NCBI GenBank assembly: GCA_963677225.1
Contig: OY781923.1
Span: forward strand, 496,001 to 560,000
Origin: SABI01 sp028532915
Lineage (GTDB): Bacteria > Spirochaetota > Spirochaetia > Sphaerochaetales > Sphaerochaetaceae
Direction of reading: 5' to 3'
DNA: 64,000 bases
Positions 24,911 through 32,982 of the stretch are shown one piece after another (within the stretch, counting starts at the first letter, position 1; every line of letters begins with the position of its first letter). Below the pieces are notes generated by a model. The model had not been told where the DNA came from, searched no databases, and was given only the letters and a program-made list of their open reading frames with translations. A program made the translations under genes and the position numbers.

Positions 24911-25906
24911 TTACTGAATCCAGTCGGAGAATCTGCTCGACAGATCGTCTCTCATGGCTCCGGCTTCAGCTGCGTCATAATCGAACAGTTTGATCTCATC
25001 CAGACCGGGAAGAGGTCCGGGGCCCGGCAGATAATCGACGACGACACGGCGCTGTCGTGTGTTGAGAATGATCTCATAGGCTTCGCGGGTCGTGAGGAAG
25101 TCCATGAACAGCTGTGCGGCTTTCAGATTCGGGCCGTTTGCGATGATCGCTGATGCATCGAAGCGGGCACCTGTTCCTTCTTCAGGATAAATGTAAATGA
25201 CAGGATATCCTTCCGAGATGTATTTTGCTATATTCGCTTCGCCTGTTACTCCGATAGCATATTCTCCACGAGCTACTGATTCAGGTACTGCTGTGGAAGA
25301 AGCTACGAACACGGCGTTCTTAGCCAGTTTCTTCAGCATCTCTTCTCCGTAGAGTTTATAGATCATATAGACCTGAGAGTATGCTGAACCGGAGAGTGCC
25401 GGGTTTGCAAGAATTACTTCACCTTTGTATTTCGGATCTACGAGATCTGACCATTTTTTAGGATACTGATCTTCAGTCAGAAGAGTCGTGTTCACGATCA
25501 TTGCCTGCAGAGGCATAGAATATCCGTAGTAGCGGGGGGTAGCGGCTTTATCACGGACAGCTTCAGGGATTGTATCATGGTTCGCTACTTTATAAGGGGT
25601 GAACAGATCGTAGTGAGCATCGTAGGTCTCTTTTGCAATTCCGAGAAGGATGTCGCCCTGAGGTCTGGGCTGTTCGGCGTTCAACCGGGTGATTAATTCT
25701 CCAGATCCCGCTCTGATGACATCGACTTTGATATCAGGATGGTGAGCGTTGAAGGCAGCGATCAGAGCTTTCGCCTCATCTTCGGCAGCTGCGCTCCAGA
25801 CTGTCAGGGCTGTTGGTTCTTTATCGTCTGATTCCATTTCCCCTTGAGCAAACAGCGGTGCTGACAACAGCAGTGCAGCAAATACTACCAGTAGTATCTT
25901 TTTCAT
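24911..25906 (-). CDS. Periplasmic ABC substrate-binding protein, FbpA/AfuA family
   Basis: This is a 331-residue secreted binding protein. A signal peptide with a hydrophobic core (residues 4-20, cleavage near AQGEM) is followed by TVWSAAAEDEAKALIAAF and STAVPESVARGEYAIGVTGEANIAKY, both typical of the iron(III)/sugar-phosphate binding family. The paired tyrosines that bind ferric iron in FbpA are not evident near the usual place. A hexose phosphate or phosphonate ligand, as in AfuA-like proteins, should therefore be considered. It is the first gene of its operon, with an AGGAGG-like site before the ATG. Confidence 0.85.
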   Translation of the reverse strand: MKKILLVVFAALLLSAPLFAQGEMESDDKEPTALTVWSAAAEDEAKALIAAFNAHHPDIKVDVIRAGSGELITRLNAEQPRPQGDILLGIAKETYDAHYDLFTPYKVANHDTIPEAVRDKAATPRYYGYSMPLQAMIVNTTLLTEDQYPKKWSDLVDPKYKGEVILANPALSGSAYSQVYMIYKLYGEEMLKKLAKNAVFVASSTAVPESVARGEYAIGVTGEANIAKYISEGYPVIYIYPEEGTGARFDASAIIANGPNLKAAQLFMDFLTTREAYEIILNTRQRRVVVDYLPGPGPLPGLDEIKLFDYDAAEAGAMRDDLSSRFSDWIQ

Positions 25907-26301
25907 AATTTCCTCCTATTTTTCCTTTTTATAACGTTCCTTTCTTTGCTAATTCTACTATAAAAATTACAAATAACAAGAAAAAATCAGTAAAAAAAAG
26001 AAAAACCGGTATATCAGGCAAAAATAGGCGCTCAACACCGACAATACATCAGAATGGCAGATTTTCCATAAAAGGAGAGATCAGGAAGAAGGGAGATTAA
26101 TCTGAAGAATAAAGCGACAGTTGTTATTTCTTAACTATGAATTTGTCACATAATTGGACAGATAAATGAATATCTATTTATCAAGAAAATGGTAGAGAAT
26201 ACAATAAATCTATGTAATATAAAAAGAAGGAAGTTTTTAGCAATAATAAGAAAGTGCTCGAATTTTACAACCATTATATATACATAAAATATGCATATTT
26301 G

Positions 26302-26330
26302 TTGAATTATTGTTACTTTTGAGGTATTAT
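26302..26330 (+). promoter_or_regulatory. Putative promoter of the polysaccharide operon
   Basis: TTGAAT (26302-26307), a 17-base spacer and TATTAT (26325-26330). Transcription would start near 26337, giving a leader of roughly 600 bases before the first gene. Confidence 0.5.
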
Positions 26331-26344
26331 CAGCGTTATAATAA

Positions 26345-26369
26345 TTGTTGTATAAAAATCATACAACAA
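26345..26369 (+). ncRNA. 5' hairpin of the polysaccharide leader
   Basis: TTGTTGTAT and ATACAACAA form a perfect 9-bp stem with a seven-base A-rich loop. It lies only a few bases after the predicted transcription start and may protect the leader or form part of a larger fold. Confidence 0.4.
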
Positions 26370-26457
26370 ATAAATAAAGTACTTATGAGGAGACTGATTA
26401 TCACACAGTTAAGAAAGGCCACCGTATAGGGACTTTTCCTAGCACTCTCCCATAAGC

Positions 26458-26567
26458 AAACTTCCCCAGGATTTTCAGGCAGAGCTGACCATGTCCGCAT
26501 GGCAGAAACAGCCCGGAAAGACAGCATCTCAAAATTTGAGCAACAATCATGTTGCTAGGGGAAGTTT
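26458..26567 (+). ncRNA. Candidate structured leader RNA (multi-branched) of the polysaccharide operon
   Basis: AAACTTCCCC (26458-26467) pairs with GGGGAAGTTT (26558-26567) as a closing stem. Inside are three hairpins. The first is CTG-A-CCATG/CATGGCAG with a TCCG tetraloop (26485-26505). The second is CTCA/TGAG (26528-26540). The third is CAACA/TGTTG extended to AGCAACA/TGTTGCT (26539-26556). This is the layout of a riboswitch- or EAR-like element. It lies in the sense orientation upstream of the sugar transferase gene. I do not recognise it as a known family. Confidence 0.42.
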
Positions 26568-26627
26568 CGGTTTAAATTATAATAGTCTGAATTATATAGA
26601 TTGTATCAATAATGTTTGAAAAGACCC

Positions 26628-26661
26628 CTAAAGGGTTCATGCTCCCTTAGAAATATTTTTT
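26628..26661 (+). terminator. Terminator-like hairpin in the leader (possible attenuator)
   Basis: CTAAAGGG (26628-26635) pairs with CCCTTAG (26644-26650) with one bulged A, and a run of six T follows shortly at 26656-26661. The same left arm can instead pair within GACCCCTAAAGGGTTC, so two mutually exclusive folds are possible. Confidence 0.35.
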
Positions 26662-26944
26662 GTAAACTTCTTTTGCTATCATTAGTCGTTTTGAAGAATG
26701 GGACTAGGAAGGAATATACGGGAATAGAGGCTGAGGGCTCGAAAGCTGCATAAATATGCAGGAATCGAGGGGTTTCGGGATATTGGGCTGGTTGAGTTGA
26801 AGCTGGGTGAAAGAGAGCACGGAAGAGGTTAGCCACACTGCAATTTTGGCGCAGAGCTGAAATAGGTGGTGAGGAACTTATGAACATAGGGTGGGAGTGG
26901 GGAGTTGCTCACCTAACCTTTATGATGTATTTGAGTGAACACGT

Positions 26945-27601
26945 ATGGGAACTGAAGCATTGAAATCTGAAGAGTTGAAAGACCATAGTAGAAAAGGAGT
27001 TTCTCCAGTCTATTTATGTGTAAAGCGAACCCTTGATTTTATCTGTTCTCTATTGGCTTTGGTTGTCCTTTCACCATTATTTCTGATTCTTATCATTGCT
27101 ATTAAGCTTGATTCCAAAGGTCCGGTCCTCTTCAAGCAGAAGCGTGTTGGAATCCATAAGACACACTTCAATATCCTGAAGTTCAGGACCATGAAGATCG
27201 ATACTCCCAAGGATGTTCCTACTCATCAGCTCAAGAATCCTGAGCAGTATATTACCAGAGTAGGTAAGTTCCTTCGAAAGACCAGCTTGGATGAGCTTCC
27301 TCAAATCTGGAATATCTTTGTTGGCCAGATGTCCATCATTGGCCCACGACCAGCACTCTGGAATCAGTATGATCTAATCGAAGAGCGTGATAAATATGGC
27401 GCTAATGAAGTCCCTGTAGGGCTTACTGGATGGGCTCAGATCAACGGAAGAGATGAGCTTCCAATAAAAGTAAAAGCAAAACTTGATGGTGAGTATGTCA
27501 ACCAGCTCGGACTTGGTATGGACATCAAATGCTTCTTCGGTACCATTTTTTCAGTCCTTAAAAGTGACGGGGTGAAAGAAGGGGGGACGGGGAATGATTA
27601 A
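26945..27601 (+). CDS. Polyprenyl-phosphate sugar-1-phosphate transferase (initiating sugar transferase)
   Basis: This enzyme starts repeat-unit assembly by moving a sugar-1-phosphate onto undecaprenyl phosphate at the inner membrane. The 218 residues comprise one N-terminal hydrophobic hairpin (about 28-50) and the bacterial sugar transferase domain, with KQKRVGIHKTHFNILKFRTM, TRVGKFLRKTSLDELPQIWN and GPRPALWNQ. It is a short-form member (PglC/EpsL type) without the extra membrane spans of WbaP/WcaJ. It is the first gene of the polysaccharide operon. The ribosome site before the ATG is weak. Confidence 0.93.
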   Translation: MGTEALKSEELKDHSRKGVSPVYLCVKRTLDFICSLLALVVLSPLFLILIIAIKLDSKGPVLFKQKRVGIHKTHFNILKFRTMKIDTPKDVPTHQLKNPEQYITRVGKFLRKTSLDELPQIWNIFVGQMSIIGPRPALWNQYDLIEERDKYGANEVPVGLTGWAQINGRDELPIKVKAKLDGEYVNQLGLGMDIKCFFGTIFSVLKSDGVKEGGTGND

Positions 27602-27632
27602 AACAGATAGAATGTTTATGAGGTCTCTCTAA

Positions 27633-28913
27633 TTGAAAATTTGGATAATAAAGGAAGGTGAGCCTCTACCTATAATTAATTTCAACGGGCGCCAGATGCG
27701 CGCTGGAATGTTGGCAAAATTATTTTCAGAGATGGGTTCAGAGGTTATCTGGTGGAGTTCCACATACCTACATTATGAAAAAAAATATGCTTTTAAGAAT
27801 GAACAAAGTATTTTTGTGAACCCAAATTTTACGCTAAAACTTTTACATTCTCGCAATGGATATAGAAAAAATATTTCTTTCAAACGCATTAAATACTCTA
27901 AAGATCTAGGTAATGAGTTTAGGAAACAAAGTTGGAGAGAAGATAAACCCGATGTTATCTATTGTTCCTGGCCTCTGATGGATTTTGCATTCGAAACAAT
28001 TAGATATGGTCAAGAATTTCATATCCCGGTAGTTATTGATATACGTGATTTTTGGCCTGATATTTTTATTCAGCCTTTTCCAAAATACTTGCAACCTTCA
28101 GTAAAACTAGTAGAAAATTTCCTCTTCAAAAGGAAAGTCTCCTATGTTATGAAATCAGCGGATGCTGTTGTAGGTGTGATTCCCAAAGCATTAGAATTTG
28201 CAGAATCATATGGACGGGAGTTGAAATCAACGGATCATGTTGTTCATCTTGCATATGACAATACCCCGGTATCCGAGGAAGCCATTATCAGAGCTGATAA
28301 TTTCTGGAGAACACAAGGGCTGTCAGAGGCCCATTGTATCATCAGTTATATTGGCACAATTAGTAATAGAATAGGTGACTTTGATACTCTGGTTGAAGCA
28401 GCAGAAAAATGTACAGATCCTTCTATGATGTTTGTATTTTGCGGTATGGGTAATTATCTTGCTGAATTGACCGAGAGATGTAAGCATCTTAAAAATGTTT
28501 TATTTCCGGGATACCAGAATAAAGCAGAAATACAAGCATTGCTAAGGCTTTCTACTTTTGGTTTATTAGCATATCGGAATACTGATGATTTTATTGATTC
28601 TCTTCCTAATAAATTTGGAGAGTATTTGTCTCAAGGATTAATAATCCTCACTTCATTAAAAGGTGTTTCAAAACAAATTTTAGAAAAAGAACATTGTGGG
28701 GCTTATTATCATGATGCTTATTCTTTGCTGGAAAGTATTGCACGATTAAAAAATTCTCCCATTGAAAAGGAGCAGATGGCTCAGAATGCATTAAGCTTAT
28801 TTCATCGTGAGTTTGATGCTTCTCGAGTTTATTCTGATTTCTATAGATTTCTAGAATCCATAGCACTTGGTTCTAAAACTAAAGGTCAAACAACTAATTA
28901 TGAACAAATCTGA
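27633..28913 (+). CDS. Glycosyltransferase, GT4-like (WbuB type)
   Basis: This is a 426-residue glycosyltransferase of GT-B fold that adds a sugar to the lipid-linked repeat unit in the cytoplasm. The N-terminal GRQMRAGMLAKLFSEMGSEVIWW and VVIDIRDFWPD, and the C-terminal NKFGEYLSQGLIILTS with its E, are usual for WbuB-like GT4 enzymes. The start is TTG, behind a weak GAGG. AT-rich composition contrasts with the next genes. Confidence 0.85.
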   Translation: MKIWIIKEGEPLPIINFNGRQMRAGMLAKLFSEMGSEVIWWSSTYLHYEKKYAFKNEQSIFVNPNFTLKLLHSRNGYRKNISFKRIKYSKDLGNEFRKQSWREDKPDVIYCSWPLMDFAFETIRYGQEFHIPVVIDIRDFWPDIFIQPFPKYLQPSVKLVENFLFKRKVSYVMKSADAVVGVIPKALEFAESYGRELKSTDHVVHLAYDNTPVSEEAIIRADNFWRTQGLSEAHCIISYIGTISNRIGDFDTLVEAAEKCTDPSMMFVFCGMGNYLAELTERCKHLKNVLFPGYQNKAEIQALLRLSTFGLLAYRNTDDFIDSLPNKFGEYLSQGLIILTSLKGVSKQILEKEHCGAYYHDAYSLLESIARLKNSPIEKEQMAQNALSLFHREFDASRVYSDFYRFLESIALGSKTKGQTTNYEQI

Positions 28914-30216
28914 TTTATTGACTAGAATCGCAGACAGGAACTTTAGGGTTGGAGTTATCGGCCTTGGTTATGTTGGTCTTCCCCTTGCAGTAGAGAAGGC
29001 CAAAGCCGGTTTTAAAACAATCGGTTTCGATCTCCAACAGAAGAAAGTCGACATGGTTAACCATGGCATCAACTATATCGGGGATGTAGTACAGGAAGAC
29101 CTTGCTGGCTTGGTCAAATCCGGGATGCTTGGAGCTACCAGTGACTTCTCCTTTGTCAGCGAGTGTGATTTCATAGCCATCTGTGTTCCCACTCCTTTGG
29201 ATGAGCATCAGCAACCTGACATCTCCTATGTACGGGATTCAGTTATTGAGATTTCCAAGTACTTAAAGAAGGAATCAATTGTCGTCTTGGAATCCACCAC
29301 TTATCCCGGTACCACCGAGGAATTGGTAAAGTCATTGTTGGAAAAAGGTTCCGGTCTTGTCTGCTGCGAGGACTTCTATCTCGGTTTCTCCCCAGAGCGG
29401 GTCGATCCGGGCAATCTCATCTACAAGACAAAGAATACACCCAAGGTCGTCGGCGGTATCGGCAAGGATGCAACCGAGGTTATTGCAGCCGTCTACCGTG
29501 CTGTACTCTCCAGTGATATCTATGAGGTTTCCAGGCCGGCAATTGCTGAGATGGAGAAAATTCTGGAGAACACCTACCGTAATGTAAATATCGGATTGGT
29601 CAACGAGCTGGCAAAGCTCTGCCATGAGATGGGCATCAGCATTTGGGAAGTTGTCGATGCAGCAAAGACGAAGCCCTATGGATTCCAGGCCTTTTATCCA
29701 GGTCCTGGTCTTGGCGGGCACTGCATTCCCCTCGACCCCTACTACCTCTCCTGGAAGGCACGGGAGTACGGGTTCCACACCTCGATGATAGAGAGTTCGA
29801 TGATGATCAACGACCGTATGCCCGAGTATACGGTCGAGCGTGCCTCCAAGATTCTGAACAGGTTCAGGAAAGCCCTCAACGGTTCGAAGGTATTGGTGTT
29901 GGGTGTGGCCTACAAGCAGGATATTGACGACTACCGCGAGAGCCCGGCACTCAAGGTCATTGAGATTCTGGAACGCCAAGGTGCAGAAGTGACCTACTAC
30001 GATCCCTGGGTGGCTGAGTATCGTTACAAGGGAAGAACTGTCCAGGGGCTGAGGGAGCTAACGAAGGAGATTCTGGAAGGTTCCGACCTGGTGATGGTCA
30101 CCTCAGCGCACAGCAATGTGGATTACGGCTTTGTGCAGCAGCATGCCAAGGCAATCTTCGACACCAAGAACGTGATGAAGGCAATCCAGAACCGCGACAA
30201 CATCGAGGTGCTGTGA
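28900..30216 (+). CDS. wbpA: UDP-sugar C6 dehydrogenase, WbpA/TviB type
   Basis: This enzyme oxidises C6 of a UDP-N-acetylhexosamine to the uronic acid with NAD+. The 438-residue product has the Rossmann motif GVIGLGYVGLPLAVE, LESTTYPGTTEE, the central NTYRNVNIGLVNELA, the catalytic Cys in GPGLGGHCIPLDPYYLSW and the C-terminal LGVAYKQDIDDYRESPAL. The ATG at 28900 overlaps the upstream glycosyltransferase stop. WbpB, WbpD and WbpE homologues follow in order, which identifies the first step of the UDP-2,3-diacetamido-2,3-dideoxyglucuronate pathway. GC content rises sharply through this gene. Confidence 0.9.
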   Translation: MNKSDLLTRIADRNFRVGVIGLGYVGLPLAVEKAKAGFKTIGFDLQQKKVDMVNHGINYIGDVVQEDLAGLVKSGMLGATSDFSFVSECDFIAICVPTPLDEHQQPDISYVRDSVIEISKYLKKESIVVLESTTYPGTTEELVKSLLEKGSGLVCCEDFYLGFSPERVDPGNLIYKTKNTPKVVGGIGKDATEVIAAVYRAVLSSDIYEVSRPAIAEMEKILENTYRNVNIGLVNELAKLCHEMGISIWEVVDAAKTKPYGFQAFYPGPGLGGHCIPLDPYYLSWKAREYGFHTSMIESSMMINDRMPEYTVERASKILNRFRKALNGSKVLVLGVAYKQDIDDYRESPALKVIEILERQGAEVTYYDPWVAEYRYKGRTVQGLRELTKEILEGSDLVMVTSAHSNVDYGFVQQHAKAIFDTKNVMKAIQNRDNIEVL

Positions 30217-31292
30217 TGAGATATGCACTAATCGGCTGCGGGAGAATCTCCCCTAACCATCTGGCTGCGGCCCAAGCAAACAAGCTGGAAATTGTGAGCC
30301 TGTGCGACATCGATGCAGCCATGCTTGAAGACAAGATGCTCAAGTTCAAATTGGATGCTTTGAAAGTTGCACAGTACTATGACTATCAACTGATGCTTGA
30401 CGAACAGAGGCCCGAGCTGGTCTCCATCTGCACCGAGAGCGGCAAGCATGCCGCCATTGCCTTGGACTGCATAAGACGAGGCATCAACATCATTGTAGAG
30501 AAACCGATAGCATTGTCGATAGAAGATGCCGATGCTATTATCCATGCTGCGAAAGAGCACAACGTCAAGGTCTGCGCCTGCCATCAGAACCGCTTCAACA
30601 AGTCGGTGGTGAAGATTCGCGAAGCCATGGACCAGAGGCGTTTCGGCCGACTGTTCTACGGTACTGCACACATCCGCTGGAATCGAGGTCATGAGTACTA
30701 CGACCGGGCTTCCTGGCGTGGTACCTGGGAACAGGACGGCGGGGCCTTGATGAACCAGTGCATCCACAACATAGACTTATTGAGATGGATGATGGGAAAC
30801 GAGGTGACCGAGGTGTTCGCCTACACCGACAAGCTCAACCACCCCTACATCGAGGCAGAGGATCTGGGCATCGCCCTCATCCGGTTCGCCAACGGCTCCT
30901 ATGGCATCATCGAAGGTACCACGGACATTTATCCCAAGAACCTTGAGGAAACGCTCTATCTGTTCGGTGAGAAGGGTACGGTGAAGGCCGGGGGCCAGTC
31001 GGTGAACATCATCGAGGAGTGGCGCTTCGCCGACATGCTCGACGACGCCGAGGAAGTGAAGGCCACTTATCATGAGAATCCCCCGAACGTGTACGGCTTC
31101 GGCCACACGCCGTTGTTTGCTGATGTGATTGATGCAATCAAGACGGATCGGCAGCCGAAGGTTACCGCCGAGGACGGAAAGCGTGCCTTGGAGCTGGTGC
31201 TGGCAATCTACAAGTCTGCAGTCGAGGGAAGGCCGGTGAAGCTTCCCCTTGCCAAGTGTGCCACAACCGATTTCACCGGGAGGTTCTCCTGA
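30216..31292 (+). CDS. wbpB: Gfo/Idh/MocA oxidoreductase, WbpB-like 3-dehydrogenase
   Basis: This enzyme is predicted to oxidise C3 of UDP-N-acetylglucosaminuronate so that WbpE can aminate it. The 358-residue product has the N-terminal Rossmann fold (ALIGCGRISPNHLAA), the EKPIALSIEDADAII motif and the C-terminal alpha/beta domain with WRGTWEQDGGALMNQCIHNIDLL split over its strands. The ATG at 30216 overlaps the stop codon of the previous gene; a GTG one codon earlier is possible. Its operon position between WbpA and WbpD homologues gives the role. Confidence 0.9.
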   Translation: MRYALIGCGRISPNHLAAAQANKLEIVSLCDIDAAMLEDKMLKFKLDALKVAQYYDYQLMLDEQRPELVSICTESGKHAAIALDCIRRGINIIVEKPIALSIEDADAIIHAAKEHNVKVCACHQNRFNKSVVKIREAMDQRRFGRLFYGTAHIRWNRGHEYYDRASWRGTWEQDGGALMNQCIHNIDLLRWMMGNEVTEVFAYTDKLNHPYIEAEDLGIALIRFANGSYGIIEGTTDIYPKNLEETLYLFGEKGTVKAGGQSVNIIEEWRFADMLDDAEEVKATYHENPPNVYGFGHTPLFADVIDAIKTDRQPKVTAEDGKRALELVLAIYKSAVEGRPVKLPLAKCATTDFTGRFS

Positions 31293-31864
31293 TGGATGAA
31301 TGGTACGTGCATCCCTCATCCTATGTGGATGACAAGGTAACCATCGGCAAAGGGACCAAAATTTGGCATTTCTGCCACATCCAAAGTGGTGCAACCATTG
31401 GGGAGTGCTGCTCGCTGGGGCAGAACGTGAACGTCTCCAACAATGTGACAATCGGCAACGGCTGCAAGATCCAGAACAATGTGAGCCTGTACGAGGGTGT
31501 GACACTGGAGGACCATGTATTCTGCGGGCCTTCCTGTGTGTTCACCAACGACCTGACTCCCAGGGCGAAGTACCCCAAGGGGAGGGCTGGCTACCTGAAG
31601 ACTCTCGTAAGGGAAGGTGCCTCCATAGGAGCAAACGCCACCATTGTTTGCGGCATAACCATCGGAAGGTGGGCTCTCATTGGAAGCGGGGCCGTGGTGA
31701 CCAAGGATGTCCCCGACCATGCCCTGATGGTGGGGGTTCCCGCCAGGCAGAAAGGCTGGGCCTGCGAGTGCGGCTCAATCCTGGACGGGGATCTTCACTG
31801 TAAGAGCTGCAACAGGCAGTATAAACAGAAGGAAAGCGGTCTTGCTGAAAGGAAGAGGGACTGA
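31292..31864 (+). CDS. wbpD: Left-handed beta-helix N-acetyltransferase, WbpD-like
   Basis: This enzyme is predicted to acetylate the 3-amino group of UDP-GlcNAc3NA using acetyl-CoA. The 190-residue product is a hexapeptide-repeat protein (VTIGKGTKIWHFCHI, then ATIGECCSLGQNVNVS and VTIGNGCKIQNNVS) and ends with a Cys-rich zinc-ribbon-like tail, CECG...CKSC, seen in this family. The ATG at 31292 overlaps the previous stop and follows GGGAGG, so the longer upstream reading frame is ignored. Confidence 0.9.
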   Translation: MDEWYVHPSSYVDDKVTIGKGTKIWHFCHIQSGATIGECCSLGQNVNVSNNVTIGNGCKIQNNVSLYEGVTLEDHVFCGPSCVFTNDLTPRAKYPKGRAGYLKTLVREGASIGANATIVCGITIGRWALIGSGAVVTKDVPDHALMVGVPARQKGWACECGSILDGDLHCKSCNRQYKQKESGLAERKRD

Positions 31865-31866
31865 AC

Positions 31867-32976
31867 ATGGAATTTCGTGATCTGAAGAAGCAGTACCAGG
31901 TACTCAAGGAACGGATGGACAAGGCCGTCATCGAGGTGATGACCGATTGCAACTTCATCAGCGGCAGGCAGGTGAAGGAGCTGGAGGACAAGCTTGCAGC
32001 CTATGTGGGAATGAAGCACTGCATCACTTGCGGAAACGGGACAGACGCGCTGACGATGATACTGATGGCCTGGGGTATCGGGCCCGACGATGCGGTGTTC
32101 GTCCCTGACTTCACCTTCTTTGCCACCGGGGAGGTCGTGTCCTTCAAGGGAGCGACTCCGGTGTTTGTCGATGTATCTCCCGATACCTTCAACATGGATC
32201 CGGGTAGTCTTGAGAAGGCAATCTTAGCCGTAAAGGCTGAAGGGAAGCTGAACCCGAAGGTTGTGATTCCTGTCGATCTGTTCGGGCTTCCTGCCGACTA
32301 TGACTGCATCAACGAGGTTGCACACCGGCATGGCATGAAGGTGCTTGAGGATGCTGCACAGGGCTTTGGTGGAATGTATAAGGGTCGGAGGGCAGGATCG
32401 CTAGGCGATGCTGCAACGACATCGTTCTTCCCGGCTAAGCCATTGGGATGCTATGGTGATGGGGGAGCGATCTTCACCAACGACGATCACGAGGCCGAGT
32501 ACCTGCGCTCGATTGCAGTGCATGGCAAGGGTTCCTTCAAATACGACAACGTCAGAATTGGCTGGAACTCACGGCTCGACACAATCCAGGCTGCAATTCT
32601 TTTGGTGAAGTTCGACGCATTCACCGAATATGAGCTGGAAGATGTGAACAAGGTAGCCTCGTGGTATACCGAGGCAATGAAAGGCAAAGTAGAGACACCG
32701 AAAGTCCCCAAAGGATGCTACTCGAGTTGGGCTCAATACACGATCCAGGTTAAGGACGAGAAAGAACGCTCATCCTTGCAGCAAAGGCTCAAGGAGCATG
32801 GCATCCCTTCCATGGTTTATTACCCGAAGCCGATGCATGTGCAGACTGCGTTTAAGGATTTGAAGCAGTATACTGAATGCCTGACTACAGAGAGATTGTG
32901 TAAGACTGTACTTTCATTGCCGTTGGATGGGTATTTAATGAAAGAAGTTGTTGCAAGAATATCAGAGAAAATTTGA
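31867..32976 (+). CDS. wbpE: DegT-family aminotransferase, WbpE-like
   Basis: This PLP enzyme is predicted to place the 3-amino group on the 3-keto intermediate. The 369-residue product has TCGNGTDALTMILMA, EDAAQGFGGMYKGR, and the PLP lysine in SFFPAKPLGCYGDGGA. It is the fourth gene of the WbpA-B-D-E set and lies two bases after the acetyltransferase stop. The 5' two thirds are GC-rich like its partners, while the last 100 bases are AT-rich, which marks the edge of this cassette. Confidence 0.9.
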   Translation: MEFRDLKKQYQVLKERMDKAVIEVMTDCNFISGRQVKELEDKLAAYVGMKHCITCGNGTDALTMILMAWGIGPDDAVFVPDFTFFATGEVVSFKGATPVFVDVSPDTFNMDPGSLEKAILAVKAEGKLNPKVVIPVDLFGLPADYDCINEVAHRHGMKVLEDAAQGFGGMYKGRRAGSLGDAATTSFFPAKPLGCYGDGGAIFTNDDHEAEYLRSIAVHGKGSFKYDNVRIGWNSRLDTIQAAILLVKFDAFTEYELEDVNKVASWYTEAMKGKVETPKVPKGCYSSWAQYTIQVKDEKERSSLQQRLKEHGIPSMVYYPKPMHVQTAFKDLKQYTECLTTERLCKTVLSLPLDGYLMKEVVARISEKI

Positions 32977-32982
32977 TAAATT

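Larger units (their letters stand above)
25907..26944. other. Long intergenic region with the polysaccharide operon leader
   Basis: This is about 1 kb without a convincing gene. Bases 25907-26300 are AT-rich and hold the upstream region of the binding-protein gene. A promoter at 26302, a 5' hairpin, a multi-stem structured stretch and a terminator-like hairpin follow (listed separately). Bases 26690-26940 are purine-rich, with no structure or coding signal I can name. The few short open frames on the minus strand have no ribosome sites or family likeness. Confidence 0.6.

Noticed and set aside
25980..26060. GGCGCTCAACACCG near 26028 also occurs in the IstA gene near 49188.
   Set aside because: Only 14 identical bases and no further likeness around it; probably chance, or at best a tiny transposase relic.
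26336..26887. Short minus-strand open frames of 63 and 93 codons in the region before the polysaccharide operon.
   Set aside because: No ribosome binding sites or family likeness, and they run against the leader structure.
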